A stretch of 64,000 nucleotides of DNA from Micromonospora lupini str. Lupac 08 (lineage in GTDB: Bacteria; Actinomycetota; Actinomycetes; Mycobacteriales; Micromonosporaceae), in contig NZ_HF570108.1 of the NCBI RefSeq assembly GCF_000297395.2, positions 3,551,297-3,615,296 on the forward strand. Direction: 5' to 3'. Below are positions 49,690-58,255 of this stretch, piece by piece; positions within the stretch are counted from its first letter, which is position 1, and each line of letters opens with the position of its first letter. Below the pieces are notes generated by a model. The model made no database searches. It saw nothing but the letters and a program-made list of their open reading frames with translations, and had not been told where the DNA came from. The translations under genes were made by a program, and so were the position numbers.

Positions 49690-50253
49690 GTGAGCTCAGG
49701 GACAGAGCATGGCGAGGACCGCTTCCGGCGGGTCTACGCCGAGGCTTTCGAGTCGTTGTTGGCGTACGCGTTGCGTCGTGTCGCGCATCCGGAGGACGCG
49801 GCCGACGTCGTCGCGGAGACCTTCCTGGTGGCGTGGCGTCGCCGGCAGGACATTCCGGACGGCGGTGAGGCGCGGCTGTGGCTGTACGGGGTGGCCCGGC
49901 GGGTGTTGGCCAATCAGCACCGGGGTGGCGTTCGCCGGCAGCGCCTCGGTGAGCGGTTACGCCAGCAGCTCGTCGTTTCGGTCGCCGATCCGGGGAGTGA
50001 GGTGCCGGAGCGGCTTGCCGTTCGGGCGGCGTTGGCGGGCCTGGCCGAGGTGGACCGGGAGGTGCTGATGCTGACCGTGTGGGAGGGTCTGCGGCCGCAC
50101 GAGGTGGCTGCGGTGCTGGGGGTGGCTCCTGCCGCGGTCCGGACCCGGCTGTCGCGGGCGCGGGCGAGGTTGCGGGGGTTGGTCGGTGACGATCCGGGGC
50201 CGCCCGGACATGTGCTGGATGTGTTGACCGCGCCTACCCGTACGGAGGACTGA
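49690..50253 (+). CDS. ECF-type RNA polymerase sigma factor
   Basis: 187 residues from GTG. Region 2 (FRRVYAEAFESLLAYALRRVAHPEDAADVVAETFLVAWRRRQDIPD, then ARLWLYGVARRVLANQHRG) and region 4 (VRAALAGLAEVDREVLMLTVWEGLRPHEVAAVLGVAPAAVRTRLSRARARL) are complete. It directs stress or envelope genes. Coupled to the next gene by a one-base TGATG overlap, so that gene is the likely regulator. Target promoters not identified here. Confidence 0.93.
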   Translation: MSSGTEHGEDRFRRVYAEAFESLLAYALRRVAHPEDAADVVAETFLVAWRRRQDIPDGGEARLWLYGVARRVLANQHRGGVRRQRLGERLRQQLVVSVADPGSEVPERLAVRAALAGLAEVDREVLMLTVWEGLRPHEVAAVLGVAPAAVRTRLSRARARLRGLVGDDPGPPGHVLDVLTAPTRTED

Positions 50254-51311
50254 TGAGCGGCGATGAGCGTGTTGACCGGCTGGTTCGGGATGCCGACCCG
50301 GGTGCGCTCGATGGCGTCGGGGACCTCGCAGGGGTGAAGCGAACCCTCTTGGAGGAGATCGTGTCGGAGTCGGGGGTCGAGGGCGGTGCCGGTATTGCGC
50401 GGCGGCGGTTGCGGGTGCGTCGCTTCGCTGGCGTGGTGACGGCGGCAGCGGTGCTCATGAGCGTCGTGCCGGCCTCCATGGTGTTGCGGGGGCAGGCCGA
50501 GGGCGGTGGGGTCTCTCCGATTGTCACCCCGGCCGAGGGTGTGGTCTTTTCGCCGTTGGCGCTGGCGGCGGCGGAGCGGAACCCGCGGCTGCTGATCGAT
50601 CGGTCTGGTTGGAGGGTGACGGATCTGTCGGGGTTCACCGAGGAGCTGGGCATGATCCGTTTTCGCCGGGGTGAGCGGGAGTTGGAGATGAACTGGTATC
50701 CGGCGTCCGGTTATGCGGGTCGTTATGCCGATCGACTCCTGGTGAATCGGCCGAAGTCGGTGCGGATCGATGGCTGGCCGGGTGACCTGTTCGAGTATTC
50801 CGGAAGTGATTTTGCGGTGCTGACGCGTCCCCGCGAGGACGTGTTCGTGGAGATGAGGACCTCCGGGGACTGGTCGCGTAAGGAATTCGCTCGGGTTCTC
50901 GCGGACATCGTCCGGGTGGACGCGCGGACGTGGTTGGCCGCGCTTCCGGCGGAGATGGTCATGCCGGTGGGGGAGCGGGCGGCGAAGGTGCTCGTCGATG
51001 TGCCGCTGCCGCCCGGGTTCGACGTCGCGGCGCTGGAGGACATCGGCGTGAGTGACTCGTACCAGTTCGGTGTGGATGTGACGTCGCGGGTCGGCTGCGG
51101 GTGGATCGCGGAGTGGCAGCGGGCGCGGTCGAGTGGGGACGAGGCCGGGGTGCGGCGGGCCACCGAGGCGTTGCGGGGCAGTCACGGGTGGCGGGTGCTG
51201 CGGGACCTGGACCGGGCCGGTGACTGGTCGGAGGTGTTCTGGGAGTACGCCGACGAGGTCGCGGCGGGGACTGTGCGGGCCGGGTACGTGCAGGCGCTGG
51301 GCTGCCGGTGA
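50253..51311 (+). CDS. single-pass membrane protein coupled to ECF sigma factor (putative regulator)
   Basis: 352 residues. A ~50-residue cytosolic head (MSGDERVDRLVRDADPGALDGVGDLAGVKRTLLEEI), one TM helix (FAGVVTAAAVLMSVVPASMVL) and a ~270-residue external domain (WRVTDLSGFTEELGMIRFRRGERELEMNWYPASGY). No HxxxCxxC zinc anti-sigma motif was seen. Position and topology resemble sigma-coupled proteins of actinomycetes, but no family domain was recognised with certainty. The external part may sense envelope state. A strong terminator follows. Confidence 0.75.
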   Translation: MSGDERVDRLVRDADPGALDGVGDLAGVKRTLLEEIVSESGVEGGAGIARRRLRVRRFAGVVTAAAVLMSVVPASMVLRGQAEGGGVSPIVTPAEGVVFSPLALAAAERNPRLLIDRSGWRVTDLSGFTEELGMIRFRRGERELEMNWYPASGYAGRYADRLLVNRPKSVRIDGWPGDLFEYSGSDFAVLTRPREDVFVEMRTSGDWSRKEFARVLADIVRVDARTWLAALPAEMVMPVGERAAKVLVDVPLPPGFDVAALEDIGVSDSYQFGVDVTSRVGCGWIAEWQRARSSGDEAGVRRATEALRGSHGWRVLRDLDRAGDWSEVFWEYADEVAAGTVRAGYVQALGCR

Positions 51312-51316
51312 CGGGG

Positions 51317-51356
51317 GACGGCGACACCCCTGGATGGTGCCGGGGGTGTCGCCGTC
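51317..51356. terminator. 14-bp hairpin between convergent genes
   Basis: 51317-51330 pairs perfectly with 51343-51356 around a 12-base loop, between the sigma-partner gene and kamA. Confidence 0.75.
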
Positions 51357-51362
51357 GGTGGG

Positions 51363-52757
51363 TCAGTCGTCGCGGTGGTCGTCCCACCACTGTTGGCCGC
51401 CCTCGGGGAGGGTGTCGATCGGGTCGTAGTAGGCGTAGCGCTTGTTGAGCGCCTCCAGGTCGGCGGACTCGATGGAGGTGCGGTAGTTCTTGGTCCAGTA
51501 GGAGATGCCGCGCTCACGGTCGTAGTCGGTGAGCATGTGCACCCAGCGCTTGCCGACGAAGGGCACGTCGCAGACGATGCGCGGCGTGGCGTAGCCGGGC
51601 AGGTAGCCCATGATGTCGTGCTGAAGCTGCTGGGCGTGCCAGACCGGGACGCGCCAGTGTTCGGCGTTGGGGATCATGTCGCACATGTAGAAGTAGTACG
51701 GCAGGATCCCGGCTTCGCCCTGGAGCGCGAAGCAGAGGTCGAGCAGTTCCGGGGTGGTGGCGTTGACGCCGCGCATGAGGACGCCCTGGTTGCGGACGTC
51801 GCGGACGCCGACGTCGAGGGCGGTCTGAGCGGCCTTGGCGACCAGTGGGGTGAGCGACTGGGCGTGGTTGACGTGGGTGTGGATGGCGAGGTTGACGCCG
51901 CGGCGGCCGGCGGTGCGGGCGACGCGCTCCAGGCCCTCGACGACGTCGGGTTGCAGCCAGTGCTGGGGCAGGCCCATGAGGGCCTTGGTGGCGAGGCGGA
52001 TGTCGCGGACCGTCTCCAGTTCCAGCAGGCGCATGAGGTACGACTCGAGGTTGCGCCAGGGGACATTGGCGACGTCCCCGCCGGAGACGACGACGTCGCG
52101 GACGCCGGGGTGGGCCTTGAGGTAGGCGATGTGCGCGTCGTAGCGGTCGACGGGCTTGAGGGTGAGCTTGAGTTTGTCGACGGCGGGGGTGGAGTTGCCG
52201 ACGAGGTCCATGCGGGTGCAGTGGCCGCAGTACTGGGGGCAGGTGGAGAGCAGTTCGGCGAGGACCTTGGTGGGGTAGCGGTGGGTGAGCCCCTCGGCGA
52301 CCCACATGTCGTGCTCGTGGAGGCTGTCGCGGCTGGCGTAGGGGTGTGAGGGCCAGTCGGTGCGTCGGTCGGAGGCGACCGGGATCATGTAGCGGCGGAT
52401 GGGGTCGGCGAGCAGTGCCTCGGTGGTGAGGGTCGCGAACGGCACCATCGTGTTGATCATTTGTGGTGGCACCAGCATGGACATGGTGGCCATGGCCGAC
52501 TGGTCGGCCTCGAGGTCGGCGTAGAAGGTGTCGTCGATGAGGTCGCCGAAGACGGCGCGGAGCTGCTTGACGTTCTTGACGCAGTTGACGCGCTGCCACT
52601 GGGCGGATTCCCACTGGTCGCGGGTGACGTGGCGCCAGCCGGGGAAGCGCGTCCAGTCGGGTTCGACAAGGGGGCGGCGGTGGTACTCGTAGGGCTGCCC
52701 GGCGGCGGGGGCGTGACGGGGTGGAGGGATGGTCTCCACCGGTTGGGTCTGGGTCAC
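51363..52757 (-). CDS. kamA: L-lysine 2,3-aminomutase (KamA-type radical SAM enzyme)
   Basis: 464 residues from GTG after GAGGAGGGG. Moves the alpha-amino group of L-lysine to C3, giving L-beta-lysine, with a 4Fe-4S cluster, SAM and PLP. The radical-SAM cluster motif CPQYCGHC gives Cys173, Cys177 and Cys180. GGDVANVP and the C-terminal PGYATPRIVCDVPFVGKRW region, which should hold the PLP lysine, fit KamA. Related enzymes act on glutamate or arginine, but the adjacent kamDE genes favour lysine. It diverges from the kdd-kamDE operon across a 141-bp control region. First step of the lysine route; beta-lysine is also an antibiotic precursor, but no NRPS genes are here. Confidence 0.9.
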   Translation of the reverse strand: MTQTQPVETIPPPRHAPAAGQPYEYHRRPLVEPDWTRFPGWRHVTRDQWESAQWQRVNCVKNVKQLRAVFGDLIDDTFYADLEADQSAMATMSMLVPPQMINTMVPFATLTTEALLADPIRRYMIPVASDRRTDWPSHPYASRDSLHEHDMWVAEGLTHRYPTKVLAELLSTCPQYCGHCTRMDLVGNSTPAVDKLKLTLKPVDRYDAHIAYLKAHPGVRDVVVSGGDVANVPWRNLESYLMRLLELETVRDIRLATKALMGLPQHWLQPDVVEGLERVARTAGRRGVNLAIHTHVNHAQSLTPLVAKAAQTALDVGVRDVRNQGVLMRGVNATTPELLDLCFALQGEAGILPYYFYMCDMIPNAEHWRVPVWHAQQLQHDIMGYLPGYATPRIVCDVPFVGKRWVHMLTDYDRERGISYWTKNYRTSIESADLEALNKRYAYYDPIDTLPEGGQQWWDDHRDD

Positions 52758-52898
52758 GGCCCCTCCTCGGTGCTGCTGCTGATCATCGAAGCCCGAAGGC
52801 TACTGGAAAATATTCGGTACAGAAACTAGTCTGCCGTAAGTTTTCCCGTTACGCGAGCCCTGGCCGGGGCTTCGGGCGGCTGGGCAGGGGAGGTCGGC
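52758..52898. promoter_or_regulatory. divergent control region of lysine cluster with long AT-rich dyad
   Basis: Contains an imperfect dyad from 52805 to 52846: GGAAAA at one end and TTTTCC at the other, with inner CGG..CAGA / TCTG.CCG pairs around AACTAG. It is much more AT-rich than its surroundings and must carry both promoters. A lysine-responsive Lrp- or LysR-type site is possible; no regulator gene lies in the cluster. Confidence 0.5.
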
Positions 52899-53961
52899 GT
52901 GACGTCACCGGTGGGACTGCACCGCGTCGTGCAACCGGCGGGGGTGCTGCCGCAGGCGGCGTGGCGGTTGGACGCGTCCGCCGCGATCGCGCCGAACGAG
53001 GTGCGGATCCGCGTGCAGCGGCTGAACCTGGACGCGGCGAGTTTCCGGCAGTTGTCGGAGAAGCACGGCGGCGACGGGGCTGCCGTACGCGCCGAGGTGC
53101 TGGAGATCATCTCCACGCGGGGGAAGATGCAGAACCCGGTGACCGGCGTCCGGTGGGATGCTGATCGGCACTGTCGAGGAGGCCGGTCGGCGGTCCCCGC
53201 TGGGGCTGAAGGCCGGTGCGCGGGTCGCCACGCTGGTGTCGCTGACGTTGACGCCGCTGGTGATCACCGACGGGCTGGCCCGCTGGGACGGGCGCAGCGA
53301 GCAGGTGCCCTGCGACGGGTGGGCGATCCTGTTCGCGCGGTCCATCGCCGCGGTGCTGCCCGACGACGAGGACCCGCAGTTGTCCCTCGCCGTGCTGGAC
53401 GTGTGCGGGGCGCCCGCGCTGACCGCCCGGGTGGTGTCGCGCTACGTCCAGGAGCGGGGGCGTGTCGGTGACCCGACGCCGGTGCGGGTGGCGGTGATCG
53501 GTGGGGCCGGCAAGAGCGGGTCGCTGTCCCTGGCCGCGGCGCGACGCGCGGGCGCCGCGCGTACCGTCGGGGTGGTTCCGGTGGCGGCGGAGCGCGACGC
53601 GCTGACGGCCGCCGGCCTGGCGTCGGTGGTGGCGTTGGCCGACGCGCGCGACCCGGTGGGGTTGTCGACGGCGGTGACCACGGCGCTGGGCGCGCCGGCG
53701 GACGTGACGGTGGTCTGCGTGGACGTGCCGGGGTGTGAGCACGGTGCGGTGCTGGCCACCGCGGACGGCGGCACGGTGATCTTCTTCTCGATGGCGACGA
53801 GCTTCTCCGCGGCGGCGTTGGGCGCTGAGGGGTTGGCGGCGGACGTGACGATGCTGGTGGGCAACGGGTACGTGCCGGGGCACGCGGAGTTGGCGTTGGG
53901 GCTGCTGCGGGCCGAGCCGGGGGTGCGTCAGCTGTTCACGGCGCGGATCGCGGCAGACTGA
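52899..53961 (+). pseudogene. kdd: L-erythro-3,5-diaminohexanoate dehydrogenase gene with +1 frameshift
   Basis: Kdd oxidatively deaminates 3,5-diaminohexanoate to 5-amino-3-oxohexanoate with NAD. The frame from GTG 52899 encodes the family N-terminus up to KMQNPVTG at 53147, then runs into nonsense-like sequence. The rest is encoded from 53149 in the next frame: SGG then MLIGTVEEAGRRSPLGLK, ending at 53961. Dropping one G (best placed at 53148) joins them into a normal-looking ~353-residue protein. Downstream parts are intact: LDVCGAPALTARVV, an NAD fold VAVIGGAGKSGSLSLAAARR and VGNGYVPGHAELALGLLR. A sequencing error or a true mutation are both possible; the rest of the gene shows no decay. 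The ATG 53966 of the next gene lies 4 bp beyond the stop. Confidence 0.88.
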
Positions 53962-53965
53962 GGTC

Positions 53966-55531
53966 ATGACGAACCCCTCGACGTTGTACCGCGGCGGCGT
54001 GCTGCACTGCCCCGCCGACCCGAGCGCCACCGCGCTGCTGGTGTCCGGTGGGCGGATTGCCTGGTTAGGGACCGACGGTGACGCGCCGCCGGCCGAGAAG
54101 GTGGTGGACCTGGGCGGGTCGTTGGTGACGCCCGCGTTCGTCGACGCGCACGTGCACGCCACCGACACCGGGTTGGCGTTGTCGGGGCTGGAGTTGTCCG
54201 GGGTGCGCTCGGCGGGGCAGTTGCTCGACGCGGTGGCCGGGTTCGCGGCGGGGTTGCCGGCGGACGCGGTGGTGCTGGGGCACGGCTGGGACGAGTCGGG
54301 TTGGTCGGATGCGACGTTGCCGGACGCGGCGGCGTTGGACCGGGCGGCCGGTGGTCGGCGGGTGTACCTGTCGCAGGCGTCGATCCACTCGGCTCTGGTG
54401 TCGTCGGCGTTGCTGGCGGCGTGTCCGCAGGCGGTCGACGCGGCGGGGTACGACGCGTCGGGCTGGTTGCGGCGCGACGCGCACCACGTGGTGCGGGCGG
54501 CGGCGCAGGGGTCGGTGACGCGGGCGCAGCGGGTCGCGGCGCAGCGGGTGGCCCTGGCGCACGCGGCGTCGTTGGGTATCGCGGCGGTGCACGAGTGCGG
54601 CGGTCCGGAGATCTCCGACGAGGAGGACTTCACCGGCCTGCTGGGCATCTCGGGTGCGGGGTTGCCGGAGGTGTACGGGTACTGGGGTGAGCTGGGTGGC
54701 GCGGCGCGGGCCCGGGAGTTGGGCGCGGTGGGCGCCGGTGGTGACCTGTTCGCCGACGGGGCGTTGGGGTCGCGCACGGCGCACGTGTCGCAGCCGTACG
54801 GCGACGGTGACGGCTGCGGGCACGGGTACCTCAGCGTGGAGCAGGTGCGTGATCACCTGGTGGACTGTGCGGCGCACGGCCTGCAGGGCGGGTTCCACGC
54901 GATCGGGGACGCGGCGATCGGCACGGTGCTCGACGGGTTCGCGGCGGCGGCGTCGACGCTGGGTGTGGAGCGGCTGCGCGCGGCCCGGCACCGCATCGAG
55001 CACGCGGAGATCATGAACAAGCGGATGATCGCGCGGTTCGTGGAGTACGGGATCGTCGCGAGCATGCAGCCGGCGTTCGACAGGTTGTGGGGTGGCGCGG
55101 GTCGGATGTACGAGGCGCGGCTGGGGTTGGACCGGTCGTTGGAGTCCAATCCGATGGGCGCGATGCACTCGGTGGGTGTGGCGTTGGCGTTCGGGTCGGA
55201 TTCGCCGGTGACGCCGCTGGACCCGTGGGGGTCGGTGCGGGCGGCGGCGTCGCACCACAACCCGGCGCAGCGGATGGGTGTGCGGTCGGCGTTCGCGGCG
55301 CACACGCGGGGTGGGTGGCGGGCGGTGCACCTGGATGTCGAGGGTGTCCTCGCCCTGGGCGCGCCGGCGACGTTCGCGGTGTGGTCGACGCCGGCGGGGG
55401 TGGAGCGGGGCCTGCCGGTGCTGGTGGCCGAGGACCCGGAGGCGCGGGGTCCGGACGATCCGACGCCGCTGCCGGTGTGCCGGCGGCTGGTGCTGCGCGG
55501 TGAGGTCATCTATGAGGAAGGGTCGCCGTGA
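53966..55531 (+). CDS. amidohydrolase family 3 (YtcJ-like) metal-dependent hydrolase
   Basis: 521 residues. The amidohydrolase metal site shows as VTPAFVDAHVHATD (HxH), with later ligands in GGFHAIGDAAIG, RIEHAEIM and ALAFGSDSPVTP (Asp). Flanking beta-sandwich strands (TLYRGGVLHCPADP; RRLVLRGEVIYEEG) are typical. Members hydrolyse amides, N-formyl or cyclic substrates; the substrate here is unknown. It lies between kdd and kamD and overlaps kamD by four bases, so it belongs to the lysine operon. Clostridial clusters have kce in this role or position; this protein is not Kce-like (DUF849). It may open a cyclised or acylated intermediate (hypothesis). Confidence 0.85.
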   Translation: MTNPSTLYRGGVLHCPADPSATALLVSGGRIAWLGTDGDAPPAEKVVDLGGSLVTPAFVDAHVHATDTGLALSGLELSGVRSAGQLLDAVAGFAAGLPADAVVLGHGWDESGWSDATLPDAAALDRAAGGRRVYLSQASIHSALVSSALLAACPQAVDAAGYDASGWLRRDAHHVVRAAAQGSVTRAQRVAAQRVALAHAASLGIAAVHECGGPEISDEEDFTGLLGISGAGLPEVYGYWGELGGAARARELGAVGAGGDLFADGALGSRTAHVSQPYGDGDGCGHGYLSVEQVRDHLVDCAAHGLQGGFHAIGDAAIGTVLDGFAAAASTLGVERLRAARHRIEHAEIMNKRMIARFVEYGIVASMQPAFDRLWGGAGRMYEARLGLDRSLESNPMGAMHSVGVALAFGSDSPVTPLDPWGSVRAAASHHNPAQRMGVRSAFAAHTRGGWRAVHLDVEGVLALGAPATFAVWSTPAGVERGLPVLVAEDPEARGPDDPTPLPVCRRLVLRGEVIYEEGSP

Positions 55532-57090
55532 CCGGGAAACTTGATCTTGATCCGGTGTTGGTGGCGCGGGCGCGGGAGTTGGCGCGCCGGGCCGGGCAGC
55601 CGGTGGTCGACCTGGCCCGCAGCCACACGACGGTGTCGGTGGAGCGGGCGGTGCTGCGGTTGGCCGGGGTGAGCGGTGCCGACCCGGACGGCATTCCGTG
55701 GGTGAACCGGCTCGTGGACGCGGTCGTCGCGGACGTGGGGTTGGGGCACGGGGTGGCGGTGCCGGTGTTCGACGCCCTCGCCCGCGAGGGGATCACGGAT
55801 GTGACGTTGCTGGCGCAGAAGGCCGCCGCCGGGTCGGTGCGCTTCGCGCTGCCCACCGGGCGGGCGGCGACGGCGGCCCGGTCGGCGGCCCGCAGGGCGG
55901 TCGGCGCGGGTATCCGGCGCATCGACCGGCGGCGCGCGGAGCGCGACCGGCTCATCAAGCGCCACGGTGACCCAAAGCAGCGGCCGTGGATCTACCTGAT
56001 CGTGGCGACCGGGGACATCTACGAGGACATCCCGCAGGCGCAGGCGGCCGCCCGGGCCGGCGCGGACGTCATCGCGGTGATCCGCTCCACCGGGCAGTCG
56101 CTGCTGGACTACGTGCCCGAGGGAGCGACCCGGGAGGGGTTCGCCGGCACGTACGCCACGCAGGAGAACTTCCGCCTGATGCGGGCGGCGTTGGACGAGT
56201 CGTCGAAGGAGCTGGGCCGCTACGTGCGGTTGACCAACTACGCGTCCGGGTTGTGCATGCCGGAGATGGCGACCCTGGCCGGGCTGGAACGCCTCGACAT
56301 GATGCTCAACGACTCGATGTACGGGATCCTGTTCCGCGACATCAACCCGGTCCGTACGTTCGTCGACCAGCGGTTCTCCCGGCAGGTCCACGCCCGCGCG
56401 GGGATCATCATCAACACCGGTGAGGACAACTACCTCACGACGGCCGACGCGGTCGACGAGGCGCACACGGTGACGGTGTCGCAGCTGCTCAACGAGTTCT
56501 TCGCGCACGAGGCGGGCCTGGCGGACTGGCAGTTGGGCCTGGGGCACGCGTTCGAGATCAACCCGGAGGTCCCGGAGTCGTTCCGCCTGGAGTTGGCGCA
56601 CGCGCTGCTGGCGCGGGAGTTGTTTCCCGACGCGCCGCTGAAGTGGATGCCGCCGACGAAACACATGACCGGTGACGTGTTCCGGGGCAACCTGCTCGAC
56701 GGGTTCTTCAACCTGGCGGGCGCGCTGACCGGTCAGGGCATCCTGCTGGTGGGGATGATGACCGAGGCCGTGGTGACGCCGTGGCTGTCGGACCGCGACA
56801 TCGCGCTGCAGAACGTGCGCTACGTCCTGGGCGCGGCCGGTGGGCTGCACGAGGACTTCGTGCCCGCGCCCGGCGGGTTCATCCGCCGCCGCGCCAACCA
56901 GGTCCTCGGTGAGGCCCTGGACCTGTTGGAGCGCATCGGGGAGCAGACGCTGCTCACGGCCATCGCGCAGGGCACGTTCGGGATCATGAAGCGGCCCGCG
57001 GACCGCGGCAAGGGACTGTCCGGGGTGGCGGCTCACGACGGCGACTACTACAACCCCGCCACCGAGATCCTGGAAGGGCCGGCCGCATGA
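55528..57090 (+). CDS. kamD: lysine 5,6-aminomutase alpha subunit
   Basis: 520 residues from GTG, the usual length. With KamE it shifts the terminal amino group of beta-lysine (or D-lysine) to C5 using adenosylcobalamin and PLP. The barrel subunit is recognised by WIYLIVATGDIYEDIPQAQAAARAGADVIAVIRSTGQSLLDYVPEG, YATQENFRLMRAALDE, NYASGLCMPEMA and KWMPPTKHMTGDVFRG. The C-terminus (YYNPATEILEGP) completes it. It overlaps the amidohydrolase and kamE by four bases each. Confidence 0.95.
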   Translation: MTGKLDLDPVLVARARELARRAGQPVVDLARSHTTVSVERAVLRLAGVSGADPDGIPWVNRLVDAVVADVGLGHGVAVPVFDALAREGITDVTLLAQKAAAGSVRFALPTGRAATAARSAARRAVGAGIRRIDRRRAERDRLIKRHGDPKQRPWIYLIVATGDIYEDIPQAQAAARAGADVIAVIRSTGQSLLDYVPEGATREGFAGTYATQENFRLMRAALDESSKELGRYVRLTNYASGLCMPEMATLAGLERLDMMLNDSMYGILFRDINPVRTFVDQRFSRQVHARAGIIINTGEDNYLTTADAVDEAHTVTVSQLLNEFFAHEAGLADWQLGLGHAFEINPEVPESFRLELAHALLARELFPDAPLKWMPPTKHMTGDVFRGNLLDGFFNLAGALTGQGILLVGMMTEAVVTPWLSDRDIALQNVRYVLGAAGGLHEDFVPAPGGFIRRRANQVLGEALDLLERIGEQTLLTAIAQGTFGIMKRPADRGKGLSGVAAHDGDYYNPATEILEGPAA

Positions 57091-57866
57091 GCGCCGTCGA
57101 GACCAGCGCCACCGGCGCCGAGAAGAAGATCGTGCGGCCGTACGGGGACACCACCGGCGACGGGATGGTGCAGGTGTCGTTCACCCTGCCGGTGGCGCAC
57201 GACAAGCGGGCCGAGGGCGCGGCGGTGCAGTTGGCCAACAAGATGGGCATCGACCCGGCGATGGTGGTGCACGCCAAGCCAATGGGTGACGGGTTCACGT
57301 TCTTCGTCGTGTACGGGCGCGTCAACCACCTGGTCGACGTGGATGCGGTGCAGGTGGTGGAACGGGACTTCGCGCTGCTGAGCGCCAAGGAGGTCAACAC
57401 GGTCGTCAAGCAGCGGCTGCGGCGCAAGCTGTCGGTGGTCGGGGCGTGCATCGGCACCGACGCGCACACCGTGGGCATCGACGCGATCCTCAACGTCAAG
57501 GGCATCGCGGGGGAGAAGGGCCTGGAGTACTACCGGGAGTTGAAGGTCACCAACCTGGGCGCGCAGGTGAGCGTGCCGGAGCTGGTGGAGGCGGCGAGGG
57601 TGGAGAAGGCCGACGCGGTGCTCGTGTCGCAGGTCGTCACCCAACGCGACGCGCACCTGCACAACACGCGGGAGATGTCCGCGGCGTTCCGGGAGGCGAT
57701 GCCGGCGGGCCGCCGACCCCTGTTGATCGTCGGCGGTCCCCGCTTCGACGAGTCGATGACCGACGAGTTGGGCGTGGACCGCATCTTCGGTCGCGGGACC
57801 ACGCCCGGCGAGGTGGCCAGCTACCTCGTGCACGCCCTGATCACGCAGCGGAAGGCGAACGCATGA
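57087..57866 (+). CDS. kamE: lysine 5,6-aminomutase beta subunit (B12- and PLP-binding)
   Basis: 259 residues. An N-terminal OAM dimerisation part (VRPYGDTTGDGMVQVSFTLPVAHDKRAEGAAVQLANKMG) precedes the Rossmann B12 domain. The cobalamin ligand motif is DAHTVG with His127, and the PLP Schiff-base lysine is Lys138 in NVKG; their spacing of 11 equals that of the Clostridium enzyme (His133/Lys144, known). Both active residues are intact, so the aminomutase should work. It overlaps kamD and kal (ATGA). Confidence 0.95.
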   Translation: MSAVETSATGAEKKIVRPYGDTTGDGMVQVSFTLPVAHDKRAEGAAVQLANKMGIDPAMVVHAKPMGDGFTFFVVYGRVNHLVDVDAVQVVERDFALLSAKEVNTVVKQRLRRKLSVVGACIGTDAHTVGIDAILNVKGIAGEKGLEYYRELKVTNLGAQVSVPELVEAARVEKADAVLVSQVVTQRDAHLHNTREMSAAFREAMPAGRRPLLIVGGPRFDESMTDELGVDRIFGRGTTPGEVASYLVHALITQRKANA

Positions 57867-58255
57867 CCGACACCAGGCTCGGGTTGACGGTGACGCACCG
57901 GCGGTACGTGCCGTACTCGCACGCCCACTACGCCGGCAACCTCGTCGACGGGGCGTACGCCCTGGCGTTGTTCGGCGACGTCGCCACCGAGGTGTGCATC
58001 CGCACCGACGGCGACGAGGGTCTGTTCGCCGGCTACGCCGATGTGCGGTTCACCGCGCCGATCCACGCCGGCGACGTGGTGGAGGTGACCGCCCAGGTGA
58101 CCCGGGTGGGCAGCCGCAGCCGCACCCTGGAGTTGAGCTGCGCGGTGGTGTGCCGGGGCCGCCCGGACCGCTCCGCGTCCGCCGCCGAGGTCCTCGACCC
58201 GCCGATCGTGGCGGTCACGGCGACCGGCACCGTTGTCGTACCCGCCGAGTCGTGA
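57863..58255 (+). CDS. kal: hotdog-fold protein, probable 3-aminobutyryl-CoA ammonia-lyase
   Basis: 130 residues from ATG overlapping the kamE stop. A single hotdog domain: YVPYSHAHYAGNLVDGAYALALFGDVATEVCIRTDGDEGLFAGYADVRFTAPIHAGDVVEV and RTLELSCAVVCRGR. Kal of lysine-fermenting bacteria is a ~128-residue hotdog protein that removes ammonia from 3-aminobutyryl-CoA to give crotonyl-CoA; size, fold, SHAHYAGNLVDG pattern and operon position fit. A thioesterase is the alternative. Confidence 0.82.
   Translation: MTDTRLGLTVTHRRYVPYSHAHYAGNLVDGAYALALFGDVATEVCIRTDGDEGLFAGYADVRFTAPIHAGDVVEVTAQVTRVGSRSRTLELSCAVVCRGRPDRSASAAEVLDPPIVAVTATGTVVVPAES

Noticed and set aside
51363..52757. KamA gene as part of an antibiotic (beta-lysine) cluster
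   Set aside because: No NRPS, resistance or tailoring genes nearby; the divergent kamDE operon points to catabolism.
52899..53471. Separate 190-residue protein from the first half of kdd
   Set aside because: After residue 83 the sequence is out-of-frame Arg/Ala/Gly; it is a frameshift product, not an independent gene.
53158..53961. Independent start of a 267-residue dehydrogenase at ATG 53158
   Set aside because: The frame-correct SGG just before the ATG belongs to the same conserved motif; internal initiation would lose the N-terminal domain.
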